This document shows, piece after piece, positions 12,280 through 21,300 of a DNA stretch of 64,000 nucleotides. The stretch is from Norana najaformis (taxonomy: Eukaryota > Annelida > Clitellata > Crassiclitellata > Hormogastridae): assembly GCA_964023275.1 (NCBI GenBank), contig OZ029923.1, positions 10,857,738-10,921,737 on the forward strand, read 5' to 3'. Position 1 is the stretch's first letter. Each line of letters starts with the position of its first letter. The translations under genes were made by a program, and so were the position numbers. The notes beneath the pieces were generated by a model. The model ran no database searches and was not told the DNA's origin. It saw nothing but the letters and a program-made list of their open reading frames with translations.

Positions 12280-15200
12280 GGAAAGAAACTAGCTCGTAAT
12301 CGTAATCGTAATCGTAATCTCGAGATTTCTACAGCGCTCAACGAAAGCTAAGTCGCGGGAACCAGCTTATTCACAGGCGCTCAGTCAAAACAAAATCGAT
12401 AGGCAAAATGGTCAAGATCCAGGAGTCAGGCACTCAGACAGTCGGACGGCTACGGTGGATGCTGTTTTAAACTGAAGCGAGAAGAGAGACAAGAGGAAGA
12501 GGAAGAATCAGGATAAGATTTCTGGAAAAGAAGTGTTTTCAGTCTTGAGTGAAAGACCTGCGCAGAAACTGAAAGAGGTGAAGTGTTGGTGAGTTCGTAT
12601 GATTGACCAGACAACTGTCGCAATTCTGGCGGGAGTTTATTCCAAAGGGGTGGGGCAGCTATGGCTATGGAGCGATTTCCAAATTTTAAGGATGAGGTGA
12701 CGGGAGGGCGAAGAAGTGTTAGGACAGATGAGGAGCGGGTTGAACGGAGTGGTTGGATAGTAAATAATTGACGAAGATAGGAGGGTTGGGAGGATTGAAG
12801 TGTGTTGTAGGTGAGGGATAAGACTTTGTACTCTATTCGTTCTGGTATTTTAAGCCAGTGCAGTGATTTGAGAACAGGGGTGATGTGATGGTATTTGGGG
12901 GTTTTGGTGACAGCACGTGCGAGAGCATTCTGGATAGCTTGTAGGCGATTTATCTGGGTTGTGTCAATATTGAGGAAAAGTGAATTGCAGTAGTCAAGTT
13001 TTGCATGGACTATGGATGTGGCAATGACAGATGCGGTTTTGAAGTCAAGCATAGGACGGATTCTGCGAAGGTCGCGGATATGCATAAAGCAAGAGCGGGA
13101 AAGATGGCTGATATGATCAGAAAAAGTAAGGTTCTGGTCGAAAATAACACCTAAATTACGGACAGAAGAGTTAGTATTAAAGGTGTGGGTGGAGGCAGAG
13201 TCCAGGCTGAGGGAGATAGAGGGGTCAGGAATTTTCTTGAGCTGGTCACGTAGGCCGATAAGTATGAATTCGGTTTTAGATGGGTTCAGGCATAAGAGAT
13301 TAGATGTCATCCAAGAGGAGATTTGCTTAACCACACAAAGAAGATGATCTGTAGATTCATTGAAACAATTTGGAGAGAAAGAGATGAATAGTTGGGTGTC
13401 ATCAGCATAGAGGTGATGGTCAACGGAGGATGCTTTAATGAGTGAACTGAGTGGGGTAGTGTAAAGGATAAACAGAAGAGGTCCAAGAACGGAGCCTTGT
13501 GGAACTCCGCAAGTAAGAGGGCATGACTTAGAAGAGGCTTCCGAAGTTTTAATAGAGAAAGAGCGGGAGGAGAGATAAGACTGTATCCATAGGAGAGCAG
13601 TGTCAGCAAAACCAAACCAGGTTGAAAGTCGGTGGAGTAAGATATTGTGATCTATGGTGTCGAAGGCTGCAGAGATATCGAGGAGACAGAGGCAAGAAAC
13701 CTGTTGATGAGAAATGGCAGAAACAAGCTTGTTGTAGAGAGATGTCAGCAGAGTTTCGGTTGAGTGGCGTTTAGTAAAACCAGACTGGTGTGGGTTAATG
13801 AGTGAGTTAGAAGCTAAATAGTTATTGATTCGAGAGAGGACAATCCGTTCAGTTAATTTGGAGATGAAAGTCAGATTAGAAACAGGCCGGTAGTTAGAAA
13901 GGATTTCCTTGTCGAGAGATGATTTCTTGAGAAGAGGGGTAACAAGAGAGTGTTTAAAAAGAAGGGGAAAATTTCCAGTAGAGAGGGAGAGGTTAACTAT
14001 TTTGGTAATAATTGGAACAAGGACAGATGCACAGTCTTTCAATAAGGAGGTAGGTATAGGGTCAAGTTCACACTGTTTGTTTGGGAGAGATTTTAGCAGA
14101 TTTAATATTTCGGTCTCTGATGTAGGTTGAAAAGCAGAAAATGAGGATCGAGGTGGGGAAGGTGGGCTGTCATAGGTGGAAGAGGAAGCATCAGCAGCTG
14201 GATTGTTGGAGGTTTTGGAAAGTAGAGATTGAAGAGAGAGACGGAGGGTACTAATTTTGTTCGAAAAGAAAGAACAGAACGAGTCGGCTATTGAAGAAGA
14301 CGGAAGAGAATTTGGAAGTGGGCTAGATGAGTTCCGATGGAGGAGCTGGTTAATGGTTTTCCAGAGAAGGCGAGGGCTAGAGGATCGAGAACGAACTAGT
14401 GAGGAGTAAAATCTTTGTTTAGCTGCAGTAAGAAGGCGATGGTATTTATTTGTGGCAGATTTAAGGGCAGAGAGAAGTTGAGGATCCCTGGTGCGTTTAT
14501 AGGCACGCTCAAGGCGTCGCCGGAAAGATTTGAAGGCCTGGAGATAGGAATTGAACCAAGGATTGTTAGAGTGAGAACGGGATTTGGTAATAATAGGAGC
14601 ATGCTTGTCAAGGATAGTGGAAAGAGTGGTGTTATAGGAAGAGAGAAGGTCATTCAGGGAGGAGGGTGGATTTAACACGAGATCAGAACAGGAAATATCT
14701 TGTGTGAAGGCTTCAATATTTATTGAACTGATGCGACGAAAAGAATGAAAGACAGGATCAGGACGTGGTGTCGGAAGAATGTTAAGATATGTAAAGATGG
14801 GGTAATGATCAGATGGCGTGTCAAAAGAGAAAGATATATCAGGTGATAGAGTGGAGAATGATGATGTGATAATAAGGTCAAGTGTGTGATTGTGAATGTG
14901 GGTGGGGAATTTGACATGTTGAACCAGATTAGTTGAGGACAATAGGGTGAGGAATTCAGAAGCAAATGTGTCAGAGGGGTTATCGACATGTATATTGAAG
15001 TCACCTGTAATCAGAAATTCATGAGGTGTAGTGGCGGCAGTAGAGAGGAGGGTGGTAAATTCTTTCAGGAAGACCGATGGAGGACTTGAATATGAAGAGG
15101 AGGATGGAGGGCGATATACATTAAAGATAGTCAGATTTGTGTGAGGAAGTTTAAGCGTAACTGATGCACATTCAAAAGAGTGGAAACAGTAACCAGGTGA

Positions 15201-15950
15201 GTCTAAAACTGTGGTAGGTTCTCGGGTGAGAAAGGCAATACCACCGCCAGTTGGATTTTTATGAGAAGGGCTAGATGGTTTGCAGGGACGAGGTGTACTG
15301 TAAAGATGGTAGCCAGGAGGAATACAGTCTTCATATTGAGCAAGAGTGGTGTTTAAATTAAACCAGGTTTCAGATAAGGCAAATATGTCAGGCGGGTGAG
15401 AAGAAAGGGCTATATCACTGATTTCTTGTGAATGTGCAGGATGTAGTAATGATCGAATATTTAGCGTGCAAAGTAAGAAGCGGTTGTTGTCAGTATTTTG
15501 AGCATTGTCGAGGATGTTGGAGGAAGAAATTCTGGAAGGAGGAGGGCAGGTAGGAGGTGAGGGAGGAGGACATGAATAAAAATCCAGTGGGCCAGGATTT
15601 GGGTGGATGTCCCCGGAAAGCAGGATTAGTATGTTGAAGATGGTATGGCGGGTGAGGTGCTGTGGTGGTCGCCTGAGAGATGAAGTTAGGAAGAACGATA
15701 AAGGAATAAAATACATACGTCCATACTGCATAGTCGCAGTGCCAAATTGGGCGCAGTAAGAATGTTCGGCTGTAGGAACAATGTAGGGCAAGCGGGTGTG
15801 GAAGGGTTGGCAACTAATATGGAAGGCGATCATGAAACGTAGACCGAAAATAAGAAGAATGATTGAACTGTACATTATGTGATCTAAGATGACGTGGCAG
15901 TTTGATTTCTGTATGACGTAAAATGATAAAAAAGGAAAGAAACGAGCTCG
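12280..15950 (-). mobile_element. Full-length L2-clade LINE with 17-bp target duplication
   Basis: The element proper is 12297-15933 (3637 bp). The flanks ggaaagaaactagctcg (12280-12296) and ggaaagaaacgagctcg (15934-15950) differ at one base and form a target-site duplication. The 3' end, at the left, is a run of CGTAAT units (a GATTACG repeat in sense). The short 5'UTR is at the right. One uninterrupted ORF fills most of the element. This is the source-like copy for the many 3' fragments in the window. It sits between MRPL9 and CLIP4 in the same orientation as both. The near-perfect duplication and open frame suggest a young insertion. Confidence 0.93.
12450..15875 (-). CDS. L2 LINE polyprotein: endonuclease and reverse transcriptase
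   Basis: The protein is 1141 aa when started at the ATG at 15875. The frame is open up to 15983, but the 5' target duplication ends the element at 15933, so the first 17 residues of the longer frame come from flanking DNA. In order: a hydrophobic leader (MYSSIILLIFGLRFMIAF); a 2A-like SGDIHPNPGP at about residues 87-96; an AP-type endonuclease with LNIRSL, SETW, GDFNIH and SDHYP; a linker rich in Ser and Pro; a reverse transcriptase with PIPTSLLKDC, NYRPVSNLTFISKLTERI, LLDISAAFDTIDHNILLHRL, GVPQGSVLGPLLFILYTTPL and YADDTQLF; and the L2/CR1-type C-terminal domain (WLKIPERIEYKVL...APPLWNKLPPELR). All catalytic motifs look intact. Function is retrotransposition by target-primed reverse transcription. 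The clade call rests on motif likeness. Confidence 0.93.
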   Translation of the reverse strand: MYSSIILLIFGLRFMIAFHISCQPFHTRLPYIVPTAEHSYCAQFGTATMQYGRMYFIPLSFFLTSSLRRPPQHLTRHTIFNILILLSGDIHPNPGPLDFYSCPPPSPPTCPPPSRISSSNILDNAQNTDNNRFLLCTLNIRSLLHPAHSQEISDIALSSHPPDIFALSETWFNLNTTLAQYEDCIPPGYHLYSTPRPCKPSSPSHKNPTGGGIAFLTREPTTVLDSPGYCFHSFECASVTLKLPHTNLTIFNVYRPPSSSSYSSPPSVFLKEFTTLLSTAATTPHEFLITGDFNIHVDNPSDTFASEFLTLLSSTNLVQHVKFPTHIHNHTLDLIITSSFSTLSPDISFSFDTPSDHYPIFTYLNILPTPRPDPVFHSFRRISSINIEAFTQDISCSDLVLNPPSSLNDLLSSYNTTLSTILDKHAPIITKSRSHSNNPWFNSYLQAFKSFRRRLERAYKRTRDPQLLSALKSATNKYHRLLTAAKQRFYSSLVRSRSSSPRLLWKTINQLLHRNSSSPLPNSLPSSSIADSFCSFFSNKISTLRLSLQSLLSKTSNNPAADASSSTYDSPPSPPRSSFSAFQPTSETEILNLLKSLPNKQCELDPIPTSLLKDCASVLVPIITKIVNLSLSTGNFPLLFKHSLVTPLLKKSSLDKEILSNYRPVSNLTFISKLTERIVLSRINNYLASNSLINPHQSGFTKRHSTETLLTSLYNKLVSAISHQQVSCLCLLDISAAFDTIDHNILLHRLSTWFGFADTALLWIQSYLSSRSFSIKTSEASSKSCPLTCGVPQGSVLGPLLFILYTTPLSSLIKASSVDHHLYADDTQLFISFSPNCFNESTDHLLCVVKQISSWMTSNLLCLNPSKTEFILIGLRDQLKKIPDPSISLSLDSASTHTFNTNSSVRNLGVIFDQNLTFSDHISHLSRSCFMHIRDLRRIRPMLDFKTASVIATSIVHAKLDYCNSLFLNIDTTQINRLQAIQNALARAVTKTPKYHHITPVLKSLHWLKIPERIEYKVLSLTYNTLQSSQPSYLRQLFTIQPLRSTRSSSVLTLLRPPVTSSLKFGNRSIAIAAPPLWNKLPPELRQLSGQSYELTNTSPLSVSAQVFHSRLKTLLFQKSYPDSSSSSCLSSRFSLKQHPP

Positions 15951-16003
15951 GTGTGGTACCACTAAAATTTTACAAAAAGACAAGTAAAGCTGAGTATTTT
16001 ATA

Positions 16004-16215
16004 GGGATGCCCAATGGTCTAATGATTACTGTGCTAGATTGTCAATCCAGAATTCGGGGGTCCAAATTCTCTGGCAGAAAGATGTTCGAGATTTCTGCTG
16101 CACTTCCGCCACCTAACAAACTCAGCTATAAAAAGAGCACAGTGCACGTCGGTGGGAAATCAAAAGGCGAGGGGAGGACTAGACAACCTCCCTCCTATGT
16201 CAAGGCAAGAAAATA
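16004..16215 (+). mobile_element. tRNA-derived SINE (Asp-like head, family II)
   Basis: 16004-16075 reads as a tRNA-like head. It has an A-box-like 'tggtctaatga', an anticodon loop 'ttgtcaa' with GTC (Asp) at 16041-16043 and a degenerate B box 'gggtccaaattc'. The body 'ctgcacttccgccacctaac' recurs in diverged form at 55526-55560. Stem pairing is too poor for a working tRNA. The right end is not clear. Confidence 0.6.
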
Positions 16216-16362
16216 AAATCTATTATGCCTCGTTCCTATGACCGCCTCTCCGGGCAACATCCCCTCTCTTCTTCTTTGTCTAGACCTGTTGTCTTGTCAT
16301 TGGTTTTAACGACCTTCGCTCTGAAGGTTATGTATGATTCGCGCCAAATACCTGAAAACGTA

Positions 16363-16716
16363 GGGGTCTTCCATAAAGGACGTCTGCAAAAACGACCTAC
16401 TTTGTAACCCTTCTCCGCATCAATCCGAGTACCAAGGCCTAGATTGGGCTATCCTGTTGATCCTAAGCGACTAACGGTGCTACGGGATAGAGTATTTTGA
16501 TATTGCCCGGTCCATCAAAGGCACTCTTTTTGATCCAGCGCAATACAGACTGTCTGCTGTCTGGCTTATGTTGGTGTTTACGGCACCGGCTGTACTGAAA
16601 TAACTATGTACCAAATTTCGATGCGGACGTCCGCATTGGGCAAACCCCCTCCCCAGTCGGCATTTGGGTGACTACACCTTTCCTCTGCTTTTGGACGTCC
16701 TTTATACACGAACCCC
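16363..16716. mobile_element. MITE-like non-autonomous DNA transposon
   Basis: 354 bp with inverted ends. The left end starts GGGGTCTTCCATAAAGGACG, and the reverse complement of the right end starts GGGGTTCGTGTATAAAGGAC. An internal perfect palindrome, TGCGGACGTCCGCA, lies at about 16621-16634. A second, partial copy lies at 52128-52260. There is no coding capacity. I could not assign a transposase superfamily or a sure target duplication. Confidence 0.65.
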
Positions 16717-18309
16717 AAAGAACAATCAAGAGACACCAAACGAGGAAAGAGCTCACGACTTCAGTTTTGTGTCCAACTTCCGAATTATATTGGATCCTCG
16801 TGTCAGCCTGAGCAATATGGATCGTGTGTGGGCATAATTTAATGCTCTTTTCACTGTAGAGTACAAAGTGCATACTCAACATTTAAAATCTGTTTTAAAA
16901 AATCAAGGCAATAAATGGCTTTGTGTATATGCATACATGGGCATTAATATGCCTCTTGGAGACCCCTAAAATTATTATTGCCCTTTTGTACCATAAAGCT
17001 CAGTCAGTCAGTCAGCCAGCCAGCCAGTCAGCCAGCCAATCAGTCAGTAGAGTTGGACTAAAGCAACCAATAGATCAGCTCTATCACGTTTCTTAAAAGC
17101 AAGCCATAAAGAAGCTGAAAACCGACTGCTAAAAATTATCTTCAACTGTACAGCAGAAAACATATAATCTGAAACATAATTTAACAAACAGAAGATTAGT
17201 TAATCAGAATTTAACACATTATGACCCTGAAATCTTTAAAAAAAATCCACAAAATTGCAATCCAAAAGTGTAACTTAAACCAGAATCCCATCTGTTCAGA
17301 ATCATCTTGAGGCTCAAAGTTTAAGCCTTAAAAACCAATAAATCTAAAAAACACTAAAAACTACATACAACCCGTCTCATTTCACTAAAATGTGTTATGC
17401 CAACAGCACAATTGAGAAGAACGCCACAAGTAAGAAACAGTATTACGATTTCAAATGTTGATCAGTGACTAATTTTGAAACTCTTAACAAGTTACTAACC
17501 GGTTTAAAAAGCTCATAGGAATAAGCATTTTAAGTGTTCATTCTTGCATTATTAACTAAACAACCTGAGACGTTTTATACATGAAAAAACCAGTGCATCA
17601 CTTTCCTTTGGCTAATACCAGTACTTATTACAACGAGATCCACGCACAGATGAAACGCCAGAAAAACACCAATACAAAAAATTTTGATTGTTTAGTTTTC
17701 TTGTACATGCAATGAGCATGCAAACAAAAAATAAACAGTTGCTGGGAACTGCAACTAAAAACAGCTAAGAACATTGGAATCAAAAGATGTCGTCATATTC
17801 ATCACTTGAAACTCAAAAAAACCTGATCTCAACATCACACCTAAAATCGAAAGAAGGCTAGTGAGCTGGCTACTTATATAGCACCTTTTAAGAACCTCAC
17901 AAGGGCGCTAAACATCGCTATCTAACAATTCTAAAAAGATGCAACTTAGATATGCAGAATTTTGAAATGTGTTTTACAGTGTTTCAATGAGGCTTACATA
18001 GTAAATGGCTATTTAATGCAAAACACTGATAAAATCAAGTTACACTCAAAATGGGTTTTCTGCCAAATCAACCAGTCTCATACTTTGAAATAATTTCACA
18101 AAATGTCTTAATCAATCAAGTTGCAACTAAATAATCAGTACAAATTACAAAAAATAGGCAGAAATAAACTGAACAGATTGAAGAAAATGGCCGTAATAAA
18201 TTAAATTGAAAATTATGACAAAAAATGTACTTACTACAGATTTTCACGCAAGTAATTAACACGACAAAATCTCTTCAGAGTAATTGCAGCTAATTGCATT
18301 CTATCACAG
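16717..18309. other. Spacer downstream of CLIP4
   Basis: Apart from a CAGT/CAGC microsatellite at about 17001-17048 and a short LINE-tail-like motif near 17880-17915 ('gcaccttttaagaacctcac'), nothing is recognised. It should contain the 3'UTR of CLIP4. Confidence 0.4.
17001..17048. repeat. (CAGT/CAGC)n microsatellite
   Basis: About twelve tandem tetranucleotides alternating cagt and cagc (gtca/gcca). Confidence 0.8.
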
Positions 18310-21300
18310 TTAATTGAAAAGCAGTTTTGATCCATTAATTCCTCGAAATGTAACTTTGCTTGGTCGGACAAGAAGACCGTGTCCAGGACGGCAGGTGAAG
18401 TATCGTCTGCCCTGAACAGATCCATCGTGCTTTCCCTTGGGCAGTTTCAACTCAACTCCCAACCAGACACCCTCTGCAAATTCCACTGAACCGATGTATC
18501 TCACCACACCTAAATAAAATGTCAAAACTTGCGTACAGAAACCAATCACGCAATAGTTTTAGAAGCCTCAGGACTGTGCTACATAACTGCGACAATTATC
18601 TGACCCATCAAACGAACTCGCCATTGCTTCACCCCTCGCAAATTATGCGCAGGTCTTCCACTCAAAACTGAAACAGATCCTATCCTGATTCCTCTTCTTC
18701 CCCTTATTTATCCTGCTGCTCCAATTCCAAACATCAGCCACCATAGCAGTCTGACTCCCTGCCCTCCTGACTCCTGGATCTTGACCTGGAACTGAACCTT
18801 TCTTGCCTATCAATTTTGTTTAGACGGAGCGCCTATGAATAAGCTGGTTTCTGAATCTACCAGTCCCCTACTTCAGATGGAGCGCCTGTGAATAAGCTGG
18901 TTCTTGAATCTCGAGTTTATGATTACAGTTACGATTAGAGCTCACATATACAATTCTCAATCACTAGGCATCTCAGAATAAAATAAAACTGAAATACGAT
19001 AATGCCATATTACAACAGTTCAGAAGTAGACATAACGTTACAGGTTGTAGGATACTAGGAATGACAGACAAACATTGGAGGGCTTAGCTTCAGAAAGTAA
19101 CAATACAATTTCATGTGGAATGTTATACACGATTGCAGAGGCTACCAAGCAAAACATCTCAGTAACAACTAGTTCTTTGTAAATGTAAGTCATAGTAACA
19201 TTTTAAAATCTTCTTAACTCAAGACTAATTATTTAACTGCACAAAAGTGTTTAACTAAGGAATTAAAAATTGCCAGAATAACTAGAGAATGTAGAGCGAG
19301 AGTAGTTTTTTAATTTTCCATACTATTCATTTTTTAAAATCCATAATACATTTACCTACCCATTTCACCATTGCACAAGACACTCATTCCCTCTGCTAAT
19401 CTCAATTCTCCTGAACCCCGACCATGTAACGATGATAATGTCGACATCTTATGACCAATTGAGCCTATTGTCTTCGACCTGAGACAGCAAATAAGCAATA
19501 AAGAAAAACTGATGTAGCACAAAGAGAAAAACTATTTACTTGTTACTTTAAATAAGTTACTTTAAAACAATTCAAATCCAAGGGCCTATCTTAATCTCCA
19601 AAAGACCTACTTTTGACAATAGTGATAGGCTTGTAAGGAAAACTCATCAGCTAAGAGATTCCCCCAACCACTCGCCAGGAAAGCGTGGGGTAGGTGGTTG
19701 ACCTGCGCCACATGAACTTAGGGTTCCACACGACCTGGAGACGAGCACAGAAAGAGACGTCTGGGCATCTCGCCACTGACGTCATCATTAGGAAGGTGTC
19801 TTGTATTGTTAAATGAATCATCTGGCCACATTGCTTCTACCTAGAAAGGACTTTTTATTTCTTCTTGCCAGGGATGCTGCAAGCATCGTTTATCATTGCT
19901 CGAATACAGTTTTCTTACCGAGGCTAGACTTTAAGCACTTCTGATTAGATGGTGATATATAAACTGAAAGGCTCTATAAATCTAATAAATAAATGAATTA
20001 ATGGCTACAATTCTCCGATTACGTGACTACTGCTACATCATTGAAAATGTAATCAGCAGAACATCATCAGAGTTGTATCTGCAAGTAGTGATGTTGAAAC
20101 GACACAAACACGTGCTGGGTACTGTGTGAAAGAATGACGGTCCAGCTTAGAAATATTTTCAAATTGGTGCAGACCTTGTGAGCACGGCTTTACTTGGAGT
20201 ATTGAAAGACTGGTTGAAACTGGCTGCAGCTACAAACACATCAAATCTAACTTTTAAAATACAGTTGAACATTAAACATCTAATCATAGCAAAAATGAAA
20301 ACTTCATGACTTGTAATCTAAAACATGACATTTTACATGTATGTCTTTTTAGCAAATACTTCATCTCATTCTGGACTGAACAACTGATTGGAAAGACGTT
20401 GCTGGAAATATATATTTCTTAACTACCATACGTAAGATGCCTGATTTTAAAAAGCCCTAAGAATAACTTTGTTCTTTGCTCTTATTCCAAAGCACACTAA
20501 ATCCCACCATCTCCAAAGAAGTAATGACAAAAGTCATAACAAGAAGTCTTTTTCATTTAAGTTATAATCTGTAATTTATAGTCAAGGCTTTTTGCATTGA
20601 TGCAAAAACATACCAGCTGAACCTAACATGTTACGCATGCCCAGAAGAAACCATTTTCTGCCTTCTCTTCACCATAAACATTCCAAAAAATGTTTAAGTG
20701 AGCCTCTAGCACCTAGTAACTGTACAATGCATTTGATGCCTACAGTGCACTTAACCTCTTAACCTAAACCTCTTAAAAAGCATCAGAGGTCAATTCAACG
20801 ATCAAATTAATCATACCTTTTATGCTATACAAAATTTGTTGTGCATAATGATACTGAATGTTCACCTGTTAAATGTCTGTGAATGTCGCTAGTTGAAGCA
20901 GATATGGACATTCTGTCGCTAATGTCATCACTAACCCCATTTGTAGAGCTGCTTATTCTAAAACAAACATCACCCATTTCACTGCCAAGAAAGATTAATC
21001 CTTGCCAGCAATTTTTCAATCCAGTTTTCATTTCGTTTTACTTTTTCTAGCCAAACTATTCCAGCTAATTGCATTCCATCCTTTCCAGTTTTCTAAATTG
21101 TTTACACAAATCCCAAATTACAAGTCTGCAGAATGCCTCCTTCCTGATCACAGATCTTCAGCAGTAGATTTTAACCACCAAGCTTGAATTGACTCTTGGT
21201 TATCGAAATGTTAAGCAGACTGTTCTAGTTTAAAAGGTTTGTTAGTTTGTTCTGTCATAACAGAACATCAGTCGTGGTTGTCAAAGAGCTCTTTAATGGT

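Noticed and set aside
15876-15983. The first 36 codons of the longest L2 frame (MSFCKILVV...)
   Set aside because: The target duplication places the element's 5' end at 15933, so the first 17 codons are flanking DNA and the ATG at 15875 is the better start.
16004-16075. A tRNA-Asp gene
   Set aside because: The anticodon loop reads GTC, but the stems pair badly and a SINE body follows.
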